From Kiritimatiellia bacterium (lineage in GTDB: Bacteria > Verrucomicrobiota > Kiritimatiellia > CAIQIC01 > JAGNIJ01): 64,000 nt of DNA. The notes below the pieces were generated by a model. The model did not search any database, was not told where the DNA came from, and saw only the letters and a list, made by a program, of their open reading frames with translations. The stretch covers positions 1-64,000 of the forward strand of contig JAGNIJ010000019.1 in the NCBI GenBank assembly GCA_018001225.1. Reading direction: 5' to 3'. Of the stretch, positions 28,197-35,495 are shown piece after piece; the stretch's first letter is position 1, and every line of letters begins with the position of its first letter. The position numbers and the translations under genes were made by a program.

Positions 28197-30857
28197 ATGA
28201 CCGCCAAACCCAACGCGCCCAGCGGGATCCCGGCCCTCGACGAGGTCGTGCAGGGCCTGCGCCTGGGCGACAACGTGGTGTTCCAGGTGGACCGGCTGGA
28301 GGACTACCTCTGCTTCGTCCGCCCGTTCGCCCGGCGCGCGGTACAGGACGGCCGGCGCTGCGTGTACCTGCGCTTCGCGCCGCACCCCCCGCTGCTCGGG
28401 CCGGAGGACGGTTTCGAGATCGTGCCGGTGGACCCGGCGGCCGGCTTCGACTTTTTCAGCGGCGAGGTGCACCGGATCATCGAGGATCGCGGCCACGGGG
28501 TTTTTTACGTGTTCGACAACCTCTCCGCGCTGGTCGCCGAATGGGCCACGGACGAGTCGCTGGCCAACTTCTTCCAGGTCACCTGCCCGTTCCTCTACGA
28601 GCTGGACACGATCACCTATTTCGCCCTGATCCGCGGCCAGCAGGCGCACAGCACCGTGGCGCGCATTCGCGACACGACCCAGTTGCTCCTCGACGTGTAC
28701 CACGTCCAGGACCGGACCTACCTGCACCCGCTCAAGGTCTGGGACCGCTACACGCCGCAGATGTTCCTGCCGCACGCCCTGGAGGGCGACGTCTGGACGC
28801 CGGTTTTCCAGAGCGGCGATGCGGCCGCGGTGGTCTCGACGGCCCGCCGGTCCCCCCTGCACGCCGCCGCGGAATCCATCGCGCCCTGGGAGAGCGTGTT
28901 CCGGCGCCTCGTGCACTACCGCGAGAGCGGGGCGCCGATGTCGGAGTCCAGCCCCGAGGTCGCCGCGCTGAAGCAGGAGCTGATCCGCATGGTCATCGGC
29001 GACCACCCGGACTTCAGCCGGCTGGCGGACCGGTACCTCACGCTGGACGACCTGGTGGCGATCCGCGGCCGGCTGATCGGCTCGGGCCGCATCGGCGGCA
29101 AGGCGGCCGGCATGCTCGTGGCCCGGCGCGTGCTCGCGAACGAGCCGGACCCCGAATTCGTCCGCGCCCTCGAAAGCCACGATTCGTTCTACATCGGCTC
29201 CGACGTGTTCTTCACCTTCCTGGTCAATAACGACCTGTTCCGGCTGCGCCTGAAGCTCTCGCGCAGCTCGCACATCACCCACGAGGAATTCGCCGAGGTC
29301 GAGAACCGGTTCCTCGCCGGCCGCTTCCCGGCGGACATCTACGAGCAGTTCCGGACCATGCTGGAGTATTTCGGCCAGGCGCCCATCATCGTGCGGTCCA
29401 GCAGCCTGCTGGAGGACAGCTACGGCAACGCCTTCGCGGGCAAGTACCGCAGCGAGTTCTGCGCCAACCAGGGCAGCCCGGAACAGCGGCTGGAGGCCTT
29501 CCTGCGCGCCGTGAAGCTGGTCTACGCCAGCGCGCTCAACCCCGACGCGCTCTCCTACCGGCGCCGGCGCGGGCTCGGGGAGAGCGAGGAGCAGATGGCC
29601 ATCCTGGTCATGCGCGTGTCCGGCATGCCCTGCGGCACCGCGTTCTTCCCCACCCTCGCGGGCGTCGCGTTCTCGCGCAACCTCTACGCCTGGAGCGACC
29701 GGATCGACCCCCGCCAGGGCGTGATCCGGCTCGTGTTCGGCCTGGGCACCCACGCCGTCAACCGCGTGGGCGGTGATTACCCCCGCATGATCGCCGTCAG
29801 CCATCCGCAGCTGCGCCCCGAAACCGGGTTCAAGATCGCCAAGTACTCGCAGCACGAGATGGACCTGCTCGACCTGCAGGCCAACGAGCTGGTCACCCGC
29901 TCCGTGACGGACGTGACCGCGGACAAGCAGTATCCGAACCTCCACCTGCTCGTCTCCACCCTCCGGGACGGGCACCTGTACGATCCGTTCAGCCGCGACG
30001 TGCCCGGCGAGCCGTCGCAGATGGTCTTCACCTTCAACAACCTGATCGCCCGCACGGATTTCGTCCGCCTCGTCGGCCGGGCCCTGGCCGCGCTGGAGCA
30101 GGCCTACGGGCACCCCGTGGACACCGAGTTCACCGCGCACGTGGATGCCAAGGGGCAGGTGCGGATCAACCTGCTGCAATGCCGGCCGCTCTGGCTGCCG
30201 GGCGCGCAGGGCCCCGTGGCCTGGCCGGACTCGCTGCGGACCGAGCAGGTGCTTTTCCGCTCGACCCGCTTCATCAGCGGCGGAGACGCGGAACGGATCC
30301 GCTACATCCTCTACATCGACCCGCGCCGTTACGCCGCGATGCACGACCCGTCGGCCAAGAAGACGATCGGCCGCGTGGTGGGCCAGGTCAACGAGCTGCC
30401 GGCCGTGGCCGAGGGCCGCATCCTGATGATCGGGCCGGGCCGGTGGGGCAGCAGCAACATCGACCTGGGCGTGAACGTCGGGTACGCGGACATCGACAAC
30501 GCCGCCGTGCTGGTCGAACTCGCCCGCGAGGAGGCCGGCCACGTCCCGGAGGTCTCCTACGGCACGCACTTCTTCCAGGACCTGGTCGAGCAGCAGATCA
30601 TCTACCTGCCCGTCTATCCGGACGACCCGGACTCGGCCTTCAACGAGCCGTTTTTCGAGAACAGCCCGAACGCGCTGAAGGACCTCCTGCCGCAGGCCGC
30701 CCGGTTCGAGGAGGTCGTGAAGGTCATCGATGTCCCGGCGACGGCCCGGGGCGCCTTCGCCCGCGTCGTCGCGGACCCCGAGCACCACCGCGCCCTGTGC
30801 TACCTTCCCGACTTCGAGGAGCCCCGAACCGCCGTCAGCGACCCGGCGAATTTCTGA
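28197..30857 (+). CDS. PEP-synthase-like ATP-grasp protein with degenerate KaiC-like N-terminus
   Basis: An 886-residue protein in two parts. Residues 1-230 resemble a KaiC/RecA-type ATPase: SGIPALDEVVQGLRLGDNVV opens as in KaiC, but the Walker A GxxGxGKT is replaced by VFQVDRLEDYLCF, so this half should not hydrolyse ATP. Residues about 300-640 match the PEP/pyruvate-binding ATP-grasp domain of PEP synthase and pyruvate phosphate dikinase (GRIGGKAAGMLVARR, IIVRSSSLLEDSYGNAFAGKY, DTEFTAHVDAKGQVRINLLQCRPL). The phosphohistidine domain and PEP barrel normally following are absent; instead a 200-residue tail with MIGPGRWGSSNIDLGVNVGY occurs. PEP synthesis is therefore unlikely; a phosphotransfer or regulatory role is inference. 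ATG 28197 lacks a Shine-Dalgarno site. Confidence 0.7.
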   Translation: MTAKPNAPSGIPALDEVVQGLRLGDNVVFQVDRLEDYLCFVRPFARRAVQDGRRCVYLRFAPHPPLLGPEDGFEIVPVDPAAGFDFFSGEVHRIIEDRGHGVFYVFDNLSALVAEWATDESLANFFQVTCPFLYELDTITYFALIRGQQAHSTVARIRDTTQLLLDVYHVQDRTYLHPLKVWDRYTPQMFLPHALEGDVWTPVFQSGDAAAVVSTARRSPLHAAAESIAPWESVFRRLVHYRESGAPMSESSPEVAALKQELIRMVIGDHPDFSRLADRYLTLDDLVAIRGRLIGSGRIGGKAAGMLVARRVLANEPDPEFVRALESHDSFYIGSDVFFTFLVNNDLFRLRLKLSRSSHITHEEFAEVENRFLAGRFPADIYEQFRTMLEYFGQAPIIVRSSSLLEDSYGNAFAGKYRSEFCANQGSPEQRLEAFLRAVKLVYASALNPDALSYRRRRGLGESEEQMAILVMRVSGMPCGTAFFPTLAGVAFSRNLYAWSDRIDPRQGVIRLVFGLGTHAVNRVGGDYPRMIAVSHPQLRPETGFKIAKYSQHEMDLLDLQANELVTRSVTDVTADKQYPNLHLLVSTLRDGHLYDPFSRDVPGEPSQMVFTFNNLIARTDFVRLVGRALAALEQAYGHPVDTEFTAHVDAKGQVRINLLQCRPLWLPGAQGPVAWPDSLRTEQVLFRSTRFISGGDAERIRYILYIDPRRYAAMHDPSAKKTIGRVVGQVNELPAVAEGRILMIGPGRWGSSNIDLGVNVGYADIDNAAVLVELAREEAGHVPEVSYGTHFFQDLVEQQIIYLPVYPDDPDSAFNEPFFENSPNALKDLLPQAARFEEVVKVIDVPATARGAFARVVADPEHHRALCYLPDFEEPRTAVSDPANF

Positions 30858-30886
30858 CCCGCGTTGCTCGTAAAAAAACCGGGAAA

Positions 30887-32947
30887 TCAGCGGGCGGGGA
30901 CCAGGCGGAGCCGGCTGGCCAGGTCGGGCGCCAGGGGGAAGAACCAGCGGCCGCGCCGGTACACCGCGCGGGCCTCCGCGAACCGGCCCTCGCTCTCCAG
31001 CACCGCGCCCCACGTCAGAACCTGCGCGGCGGCCAGCGGCCAGCGCGCGCGACGGGCCAGGAGCCGGCGGACCTCTTCCGCGCGCTCCGGCGGCGCCGCG
31101 AGGAGCAACAGGTCGTCCAGCAGCCGATAGTCCGGATACCGGCGGTGCAGGTCCCACGCCATCGGCCACAGCCGCCCGAACTCGCCCACGCACGCGAGGC
31201 TGTACAGCTCGTGGGCGGCCTGCTCCGCGGACACCGCCCGCCGCCAGCACGATCGCCGGGGCAGGTTCTCCAGGCGCTGACGGATGCCCGCGGTGTACGC
31301 CTCCAGCCGCTCCCGCGTGAAAAGATGGCGCCGGATGAACGGCTCGTTCTCCGCCGACGCCCGGACCCACACGGCCAGCAGGAAATCCAGGTGCACCAGT
31401 TTCCATTCCGGCCTGTTCATCATGCTCAACACGTACTCGCTCCCGACGCCGGACAGGGACACCGCGACGGTCTCGATCCCGCGCTCGCGGCGGATCCGCT
31501 CCCAGTCCTCGCCCAGGCCGAGCGCCGGATAGTATTCCTCCCGCCAGAACGAGGACGGAAAAGCCTCGGGCCGGTTGTCCAGGTAGCCGGGCTCCGGCCA
31601 GAGATTGTATTCCACCAGGCTGCCGATGTTGTAGTCCGAGAACACGCGCCCCGGCAGGCCGTCCTCGCGGAGGCGGCGGAGGGCCAGGAAACGGGTTTCA
31701 TCATCGAGCCCGAACGGCGTCGGGCACCCGGGCGCCGGGAACGGGCGGGCATAGGAGCCTTCCACGACGGCGGCCGCCAGCCCCAGCGCCGCCAGGCCGG
31801 CGGAGCCCAGGCCGATCCAGCGCATCCCGCGACGGGAGGACGCCGGCCGCCGGCTCCATTCGCCCGCGACGGGCAGCACCGCGAGGGCCAGCAGCGGCGC
31901 GCTGCGCGCCATCCGCCACGCGGCCGCCAGGGCGGCCAGCAGGATGATAACGTGGGCCAGTCGCCGGGGCTCCCGCGCGTCGCGCGGCCGGCCTGTCGTC
32001 ACGCCGAACACCGCCGCCACGGCCAGCCCCGTCAGGAGCGGCAGGGCCAGCAGCATGGGATTGAGCGCCGCCCGCCAGAGTTCCAGGGGCGAGGCATTCT
32101 CCACGACGGACAGGGCGTACTCCCGGAAAATGGCGAACGGATACAGGAGGCCGCGCCCGCCGCTGGGGTTCAGCAGGCTGACCCCGACCAGGGCGGCCAG
32201 CCCCAGCGCCTCGGGCCAGGGCCAGGCGCGCCGCGCCCGCCACCGTTCGAGAAAATAGGCGCCCGCCATGCCCAGCCCGAAGATGAAATAGATGTGCGCG
32301 TTGGCCCAGAACCAGGCGTAGAGCACGAGTCCCGCGACCGGCCAGAACGCGCGCCGGCCCCCGCGCCCCCCCGTGGCCACACTTGGCAAAGTGTGGCCAG
32401 GCCCCGGGGCAGGCGCCGCCGCCCGGAGCCGCTCGAACACCCAGCCGTAGAACGCCACGCCGAGGAACGTGAACAGCTCCGGCCGGATATGCGCCCGGTA
32501 TCCGAGCACCACCGCCGCCGGCACCGCGGTCCACAGGTAGCGCGCCGAGCAGCGGCCCGGCCGCACCGTGCGCATCGCCAGCGCCAGCACCCCGGCCATG
32601 AGCGCGGCCTTCAGCACGATCAGCCCGTTCAGGCCGAACGCCTGGTGCAGGAGATAAAACACCGCCTCCGACAACCAGTGGTGATTGATGAACGGATGGC
32701 CGGGCCACGTGTACGTCAGCAGGTTCGTGTCCGGCACGCTCCCCCGTTCCACGATGAGACGCCCGAGCAGCAGGTGCCGGCCCAGGTCCTCGGTGAGACC
32801 GATCCCCGGCGTGAAGGCCAGCAGGAACATCAACCCGGGCGCCAGCAGGCCCGCGGCCAGCCGGGCCGCGCGTTTTCCAATGATTGGAAAAAAGGCACGG
32901 GGATTTTTCCAATCATTGGAAAAAAAGGCCTGGATTTTTCCAATCAT
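30887..32947 (-). CDS. Polytopic membrane protein, GT-C-like, with repeat-derived N-terminus
   Basis: A 686-residue maximum reading frame with about ten transmembrane segments in residues 28-400 and a soluble C-terminal 280 residues (LASE-ending in LRLVPAR). The opening TEDLGRHLLLGRLIVERGSVPDTNLLTYTWPGHPFINHHWL (about 50-90) resembles the first periplasmic loop of GT-C glycosyltransferases, with conserved Asp and WP residues; substrate unknown. Residues 1-25 are encoded by a cluster of TTTCCAATSATTGGAAA palindromes, so the original start was probably elsewhere (Met at 32830 is the next candidate). A second palindrome, TGGCCACACTTGGCAAAGTG at 32374, is also translated. It lies 41 bp after the CPBP gene. 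Confidence 0.6.
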   Translation of the reverse strand: MIGKIQAFFSNDWKNPRAFFPIIGKRAARLAAGLLAPGLMFLLAFTPGIGLTEDLGRHLLLGRLIVERGSVPDTNLLTYTWPGHPFINHHWLSEAVFYLLHQAFGLNGLIVLKAALMAGVLALAMRTVRPGRCSARYLWTAVPAAVVLGYRAHIRPELFTFLGVAFYGWVFERLRAAAPAPGPGHTLPSVATGGRGGRRAFWPVAGLVLYAWFWANAHIYFIFGLGMAGAYFLERWRARRAWPWPEALGLAALVGVSLLNPSGGRGLLYPFAIFREYALSVVENASPLELWRAALNPMLLALPLLTGLAVAAVFGVTTGRPRDAREPRRLAHVIILLAALAAAWRMARSAPLLALAVLPVAGEWSRRPASSRRGMRWIGLGSAGLAALGLAAAVVEGSYARPFPAPGCPTPFGLDDETRFLALRRLREDGLPGRVFSDYNIGSLVEYNLWPEPGYLDNRPEAFPSSFWREEYYPALGLGEDWERIRRERGIETVAVSLSGVGSEYVLSMMNRPEWKLVHLDFLLAVWVRASAENEPFIRRHLFTRERLEAYTAGIRQRLENLPRRSCWRRAVSAEQAAHELYSLACVGEFGRLWPMAWDLHRRYPDYRLLDDLLLLAAPPERAEEVRRLLARRARWPLAAAQVLTWGAVLESEGRFAEARAVYRRGRWFFPLAPDLASRLRLVPAR
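32374..32399. repeat. CATACTTTGCAAAGTATG-family palindrome inside a coding sequence
   Basis: TGGCCACACTTGGCAAAGTG followed by TGGCCA: 12-bp arms with one central mismatch. It is a variant (CACACTT/AAGTGTG) of the palindromes at 35470, 41301 and 41901, and it is translated in frame as part of the membrane protein. Confidence 0.75.
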
Positions 32948-32985
32948 TGGAAAAAATCATCGCACACTTTTCCAATGATTGGAAA
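32874..32985. repeat. Array of four TTTCCAATSATTGGAAA palindromes
   Basis: Perfect copies at 32874-32890 (central G), 32906-32922 (C), 32937-32953 (C) and 32969-32985 (G), spaced 31-32 bp start to start, so about three helical turns. The array fills the gap between the CPBP gene stop (32989) and the membrane protein gene and is translated as that gene's N-terminus. Further copies at 21781-21860. Confidence 0.9.
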
Positions 32986-32988
32986 ACT

Positions 32989-33684
32989 TTACGGGGCCGG
33001 CCCGAACAGCATCCAGGCCCCGAGGCCGAAGACGGACACGTCCACGATGGCGTGGCTGACGTAGCCCGGCCAGATGGAGCGGTAGCGCGTGTACATCCAC
33101 GACCAGATCGCCCCGCCGATGAAGATCCCCGCCGCGCACACCAGGACCGGGCCCGGCGCCATGTAGACGCGCAGGGCGACGACGTGGTGCAGCGTGAAGA
33201 ACAGCGCGGACAAGGCCACCGCCGGGACGCGCGCGAGCAGTTGCTCGCACTGCCGGACACAGAACCAGCGCCAGACGTATTCCTCGAGGACCGAGTTCAC
33301 GAGGATCCAGTAGGCCGCGCCCGCGAGGTAGAGGCCGGGCGAGGCCAGGCCCACCGCCGCCATCTTGTCCGCCAGCAAAGCCCGGTCGAGCCGCCGGCCG
33401 CCCACGAGGGCATAGGCCGCGAGGATCACCGCCGAAATCAGCAGGCCCGTCAGTACACCCATCCCGAACCCGCCGTTTCGCGCGGGCGACAGGCTGACCG
33501 CTTGCCGCTCAACGAAAAGCCGCCAGATCAGCGGTAAGCCGAACAGCCAGACCTTGCACGCGGCGAACAGGACCGTGCCCAGCGGCCGGCCCGGGAAATA
33601 GACCATGCCCGACGCGACGCCCAGGCTGGCGGGGGGCACTAGCAGCAGCAGGGCCAGGACGGCTTTTCCCCGGCGCGCGCTCAT
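32989..33684 (-). CDS. CPBP family intramembrane glutamic endopeptidase
   Basis: A 231-residue membrane protein with about six hydrophobic segments. All CPBP (Abi/CAAX prenyl protease-like) motifs are present: EEYVWRWF (134-141, catalytic EExxxR-like with Arg139), FFTLHH (162-167) and HAIVD (211-215). Members cleave substrates within membranes and function in signal-protein processing or bacteriocin self-immunity; no substrate is visible here. Start overlaps the stop of the preceding gene as ATGA. The stop codon TAA is 3 bp from the palindrome array. Confidence 0.85.
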   Translation of the reverse strand: MSARRGKAVLALLLLVPPASLGVASGMVYFPGRPLGTVLFAACKVWLFGLPLIWRLFVERQAVSLSPARNGGFGMGVLTGLLISAVILAAYALVGGRRLDRALLADKMAAVGLASPGLYLAGAAYWILVNSVLEEYVWRWFCVRQCEQLLARVPAVALSALFFTLHHVVALRVYMAPGPVLVCAAGIFIGGAIWSWMYTRYRSIWPGYVSHAIVDVSVFGLGAWMLFGPAP

Positions 33685-34313
33685 GAGGACATGTACAGGC
33701 CGCCGGTGGCTTCCAGCCAGTCGGCGACCCGGTCGCAGGCGGCCGGCACGCGGCTGTCCGACACGTCCAGTTCCAGGCGCGGCAGGATGGATTCCGAGGC
33801 CAGGCGACGCAGCAATTCCTGCTCGCGCACGAAGACGGACAGGTCGTCGTACTGCGACGGCTTGCCGGATACCTTGAGCCGCTCCGAGCGGGCGGCCTCG
33901 AAGGATTCCGGCGACCGCGTGCAGAGGACCAGGCGGAACCCGAGCGGCAGGAGCCGCTCCTCCAGCCAGCGGAAATCGTAGTCCTTCCCGCGTTCCTGGA
34001 GCTGGCAGGCCCGCGTGGAGAGGTGGAACCGGTCGACGATCCACGAGTAGTAGCGGAGCAGTTCGAACAGCCGCGCCCAGGTCCCGTACGTTTCCATGGC
34101 CCGGGCCTCCTCCTCCGGCGCGAAATTGATCAGGCCGCGGCCCCAGGGGTAGTTTGTGAACGCGCACCATTCGCCCGAGACCAGCGGCGAATGGTAGCGG
34201 TACTTGCGCGGGCCGACGATCCGCGCGTGCTCGTTGAGCGCGAAGGCGATGTCCGTCTTCAGCGTCAGGCGGGTGCCTTCGAGGATGATCTTGGGGCAGA
34301 GCTTTTGGCCCAT
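33681..34313 (-). CDS. Thymidylate/nucleoside-kinase-like protein with degenerate P-loop
   Basis: A 210-residue protein. The start CPKIILEGTRLTLKTDIAFAL occupies the place of a kinase P-loop (EGxxGxGKT), keeping the strand, EG and K-T but losing the glycines. WIVDRFHLSTRAC (about 90-102) resembles the DR-H/Y-S motif of thymidylate and deoxynucleoside kinases, and FRLVLCTRSPESFEAARSER (about 126-145) the lid region. So the fold is probably kinase-like, while activity is doubtful. It overlaps the downstream CPBP gene by 4 bp and follows the AlkD-like gene by 15 bp. No Shine-Dalgarno site before ATG 34313. Function not established. Confidence 0.5.
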   Translation of the reverse strand: MGQKLCPKIILEGTRLTLKTDIAFALNEHARIVGPRKYRYHSPLVSGEWCAFTNYPWGRGLINFAPEEEARAMETYGTWARLFELLRYYSWIVDRFHLSTRACQLQERGKDYDFRWLEERLLPLGFRLVLCTRSPESFEAARSERLKVSGKPSQYDDLSVFVREQELLRRLASESILPRLELDVSDSRVPAACDRVADWLEATGGLYMSS

Positions 34314-34328
34314 GGGAGGTCTCGGTGT

Positions 34329-35003
34329 TCAGTGTTCGGTGTTCGGGAGGGGACGGTTTCGGAGTTCGCGCAGCGCGTCGGCGGCGACCCAGCGGGCCGC
34401 GCGGGAGTTCATTTGCTGTATGACGGTTGCTGTTTTGACCGCGGCGCGGCGCAGGCGTTCATTGCGCTTGCCGATTTGCCGAAGCGCCCAGTTGACGGCC
34501 TTCTTCACGAAGTTCCGTTCGTCGGGCGCCTCGCGCCGGATCAGGGGAAGGAATTTCAAGAACGCGGAGTCCGGCGCGGCCTTATCATGGACCGACAGCG
34601 CGGCCATGAGAACGAAGCCGGCGCGCTTGACGAATTCCTCGCGGCGCGCGGGCCAGGCCGCGGCCTTCTTCCAGGCCCAGGGGGTTTTGTCGAACAGGTT
34701 CGAGCACACCTGGTCGCACACGTCCCAGGAGTCGAAGTCGCGGGCCCAGCGTTCCATGTCGCGATCCGTCAGCGCCGCGGGGTCCGCGACCAGGCCGGCC
34801 AGAATCCGGGCCTCGTGGACCCCCGATCTCCACAACTCGAGGGCCAGCCGGTGGTCCCGCCCGATCTCCTTTGCCAGGCGGCGCAGCGCGGGAATGGACA
34901 CGCCCAGCGTGCCGCGGGTGCTGATGCCGAACCGGGCCATGCCCGCGACGTTGGCGGGATTGGCCTGGCGCTTCAGGGCGCGAAGAATGGACGGGACGTT
35001 CAT
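34329..35003 (-). CDS. AlkD-like DNA alkylation repair protein
   Basis: A 224-residue all-helical HEAT-repeat protein of the DNA alkylation repair (AlkC/AlkD) family. Typical segments are FGISTRGTLGVSIPALRRLAKEIG (about 23-46), LAGLVADPAAL, WARDFDSWDVCDQVCSNLF (about 87-105, carrying the conserved D-W-D...C) and RNFVKKAVNWALRQIGKRN (about 160-178). AlkD removes bulky or cationic N3/N7-alkylpurines without base flipping. The start at 35003 overlaps the stop of a 28-codon ORF as ATGA, implying translational coupling. Confidence 0.85.
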   Translation of the reverse strand: MNVPSILRALKRQANPANVAGMARFGISTRGTLGVSIPALRRLAKEIGRDHRLALELWRSGVHEARILAGLVADPAALTDRDMERWARDFDSWDVCDQVCSNLFDKTPWAWKKAAAWPARREEFVKRAGFVLMAALSVHDKAAPDSAFLKFLPLIRREAPDERNFVKKAVNWALRQIGKRNERLRRAAVKTATVIQQMNSRAARWVAADALRELRNRPLPNTEH

Positions 35004-35086
35004 TGGAAGTGCTTTTTGAACAATTCCCCGGCCTTCTTCAAGCCTTTCGCCGTGACGGCAACCCGTATCTCCTTGGTGTAATCCAT
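35000..35086 (-). CDS. Small 28-residue ORF coupled to the AlkD-like gene
   Basis: Encodes MDYTKEIRVAVTAKGLKKAG followed by ELFKKHFQ: a basic, amphipathic helix-like peptide. It has a better Shine-Dalgarno site (GGAG, 7 nt before the ATG) than any gene around it, and its stop overlaps the ATG of the AlkD-like gene. It may be a real small protein or only a leader that delivers ribosomes to the repair gene. Not recognised. Confidence 0.4.
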   Translation of the reverse strand: MDYTKEIRVAVTAKGLKKAGELFKKHFQ

Positions 35087-35268
35087 ATCCCCGCTCCCGC
35101 GCCCTCATCGGCGCCAAGATGGTACCAGACCATCGTCGCGGGAAAAGACCAGATCGGGCAACATGTCCAAGGGGTGCGGGAGGAAATCGAAGGGGTTCTT
35201 TGTGGGATTGCCCGCCTTCGCCAGGCCTTCCGCCTTCACCAAGCCTCCGGCGGACAAGCCGGCGGGCA

Positions 35269-35317
35269 GCCTTCGCCTACGTCCCGATTCGAAGAGGTCG
35301 GGACTACGGCGAAGGCT
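35269..35317. repeat. Inverted repeat abutting the 3' end of tRNA-Ala
   Basis: Arms AGCCTTCGCCTACGTCCCGA (35269-35288) and TCGGGACTACGGCGAAGGCT (35298-35317) with three mismatches. On the minus strand the hairpin begins with the last base of the encoded CCA. A second GC-rich inverted segment, GCCTCCGGC...GCCGGCGGGC, lies at about 35243-35266. The remaining gap 35087-35268 shows no gene. Confidence 0.7.
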
Positions 35318-35392
35318 GGTGGAGCGGAAGGGAGTTGAACCCTCGGCCTCCAGAGTGCGATTCTGGCGCTCTCCCAACTGAGCTACCGCCCC
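35317..35392 (-). tRNA. tRNA-Ala (anticodon CGC)
   Basis: 76 nt read on the minus strand. Acceptor stem GGGGCGG pairs with CCGCTCC and contains G3:U70, the alanine identity element; discriminator A and CCA are encoded. D arm GCTCAGTTGGGAGAGC, anticodon stem CCAGA/TCTGG with loop ATCGCAC (anticodon CGC, reads GCG), T arm with GGTTCAACTC. All stems are intact. Confidence 0.96.
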
Positions 35393-35413
35393 ATCTGCCG
35401 TAAAGACCCGCAC

Positions 35414-35442
35414 AATCTACGTGCTCCCCCACCCTCGCGCAA
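35414..35442 (-). promoter_or_regulatory. Promoter of tRNA-Ala
   Basis: On the minus strand TTGCGC (35442-35437), 17-bp spacer, TAGATT (35419-35414), about 15 nt of leader before the mature tRNA. Confidence 0.5.
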
Positions 35443-35469
35443 GCGTTTTCTCCCCGCGGACAACAGGAT

Positions 35470-35487
35470 CATACTTTGCAAAGTGTG
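35470..35487. repeat. CATACTTTGCAAAGTATG-family palindrome
   Basis: CATACTTTGCAAAGTGTG, one arm mismatch, 8 nt after the stop codon of the patatin gene (minus strand). Same family as 32374, 41301 and 41901. Confidence 0.75.
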
Positions 35488-35495
35488 AGCATGTT

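Noticed and set aside
32874..32985. Regularly spaced repeats as a possible CRISPR array
   Set aside because: The unit is a 17-bp perfect palindrome, the intervals are only 14-16 bp, there are four copies, and no cas gene is present.
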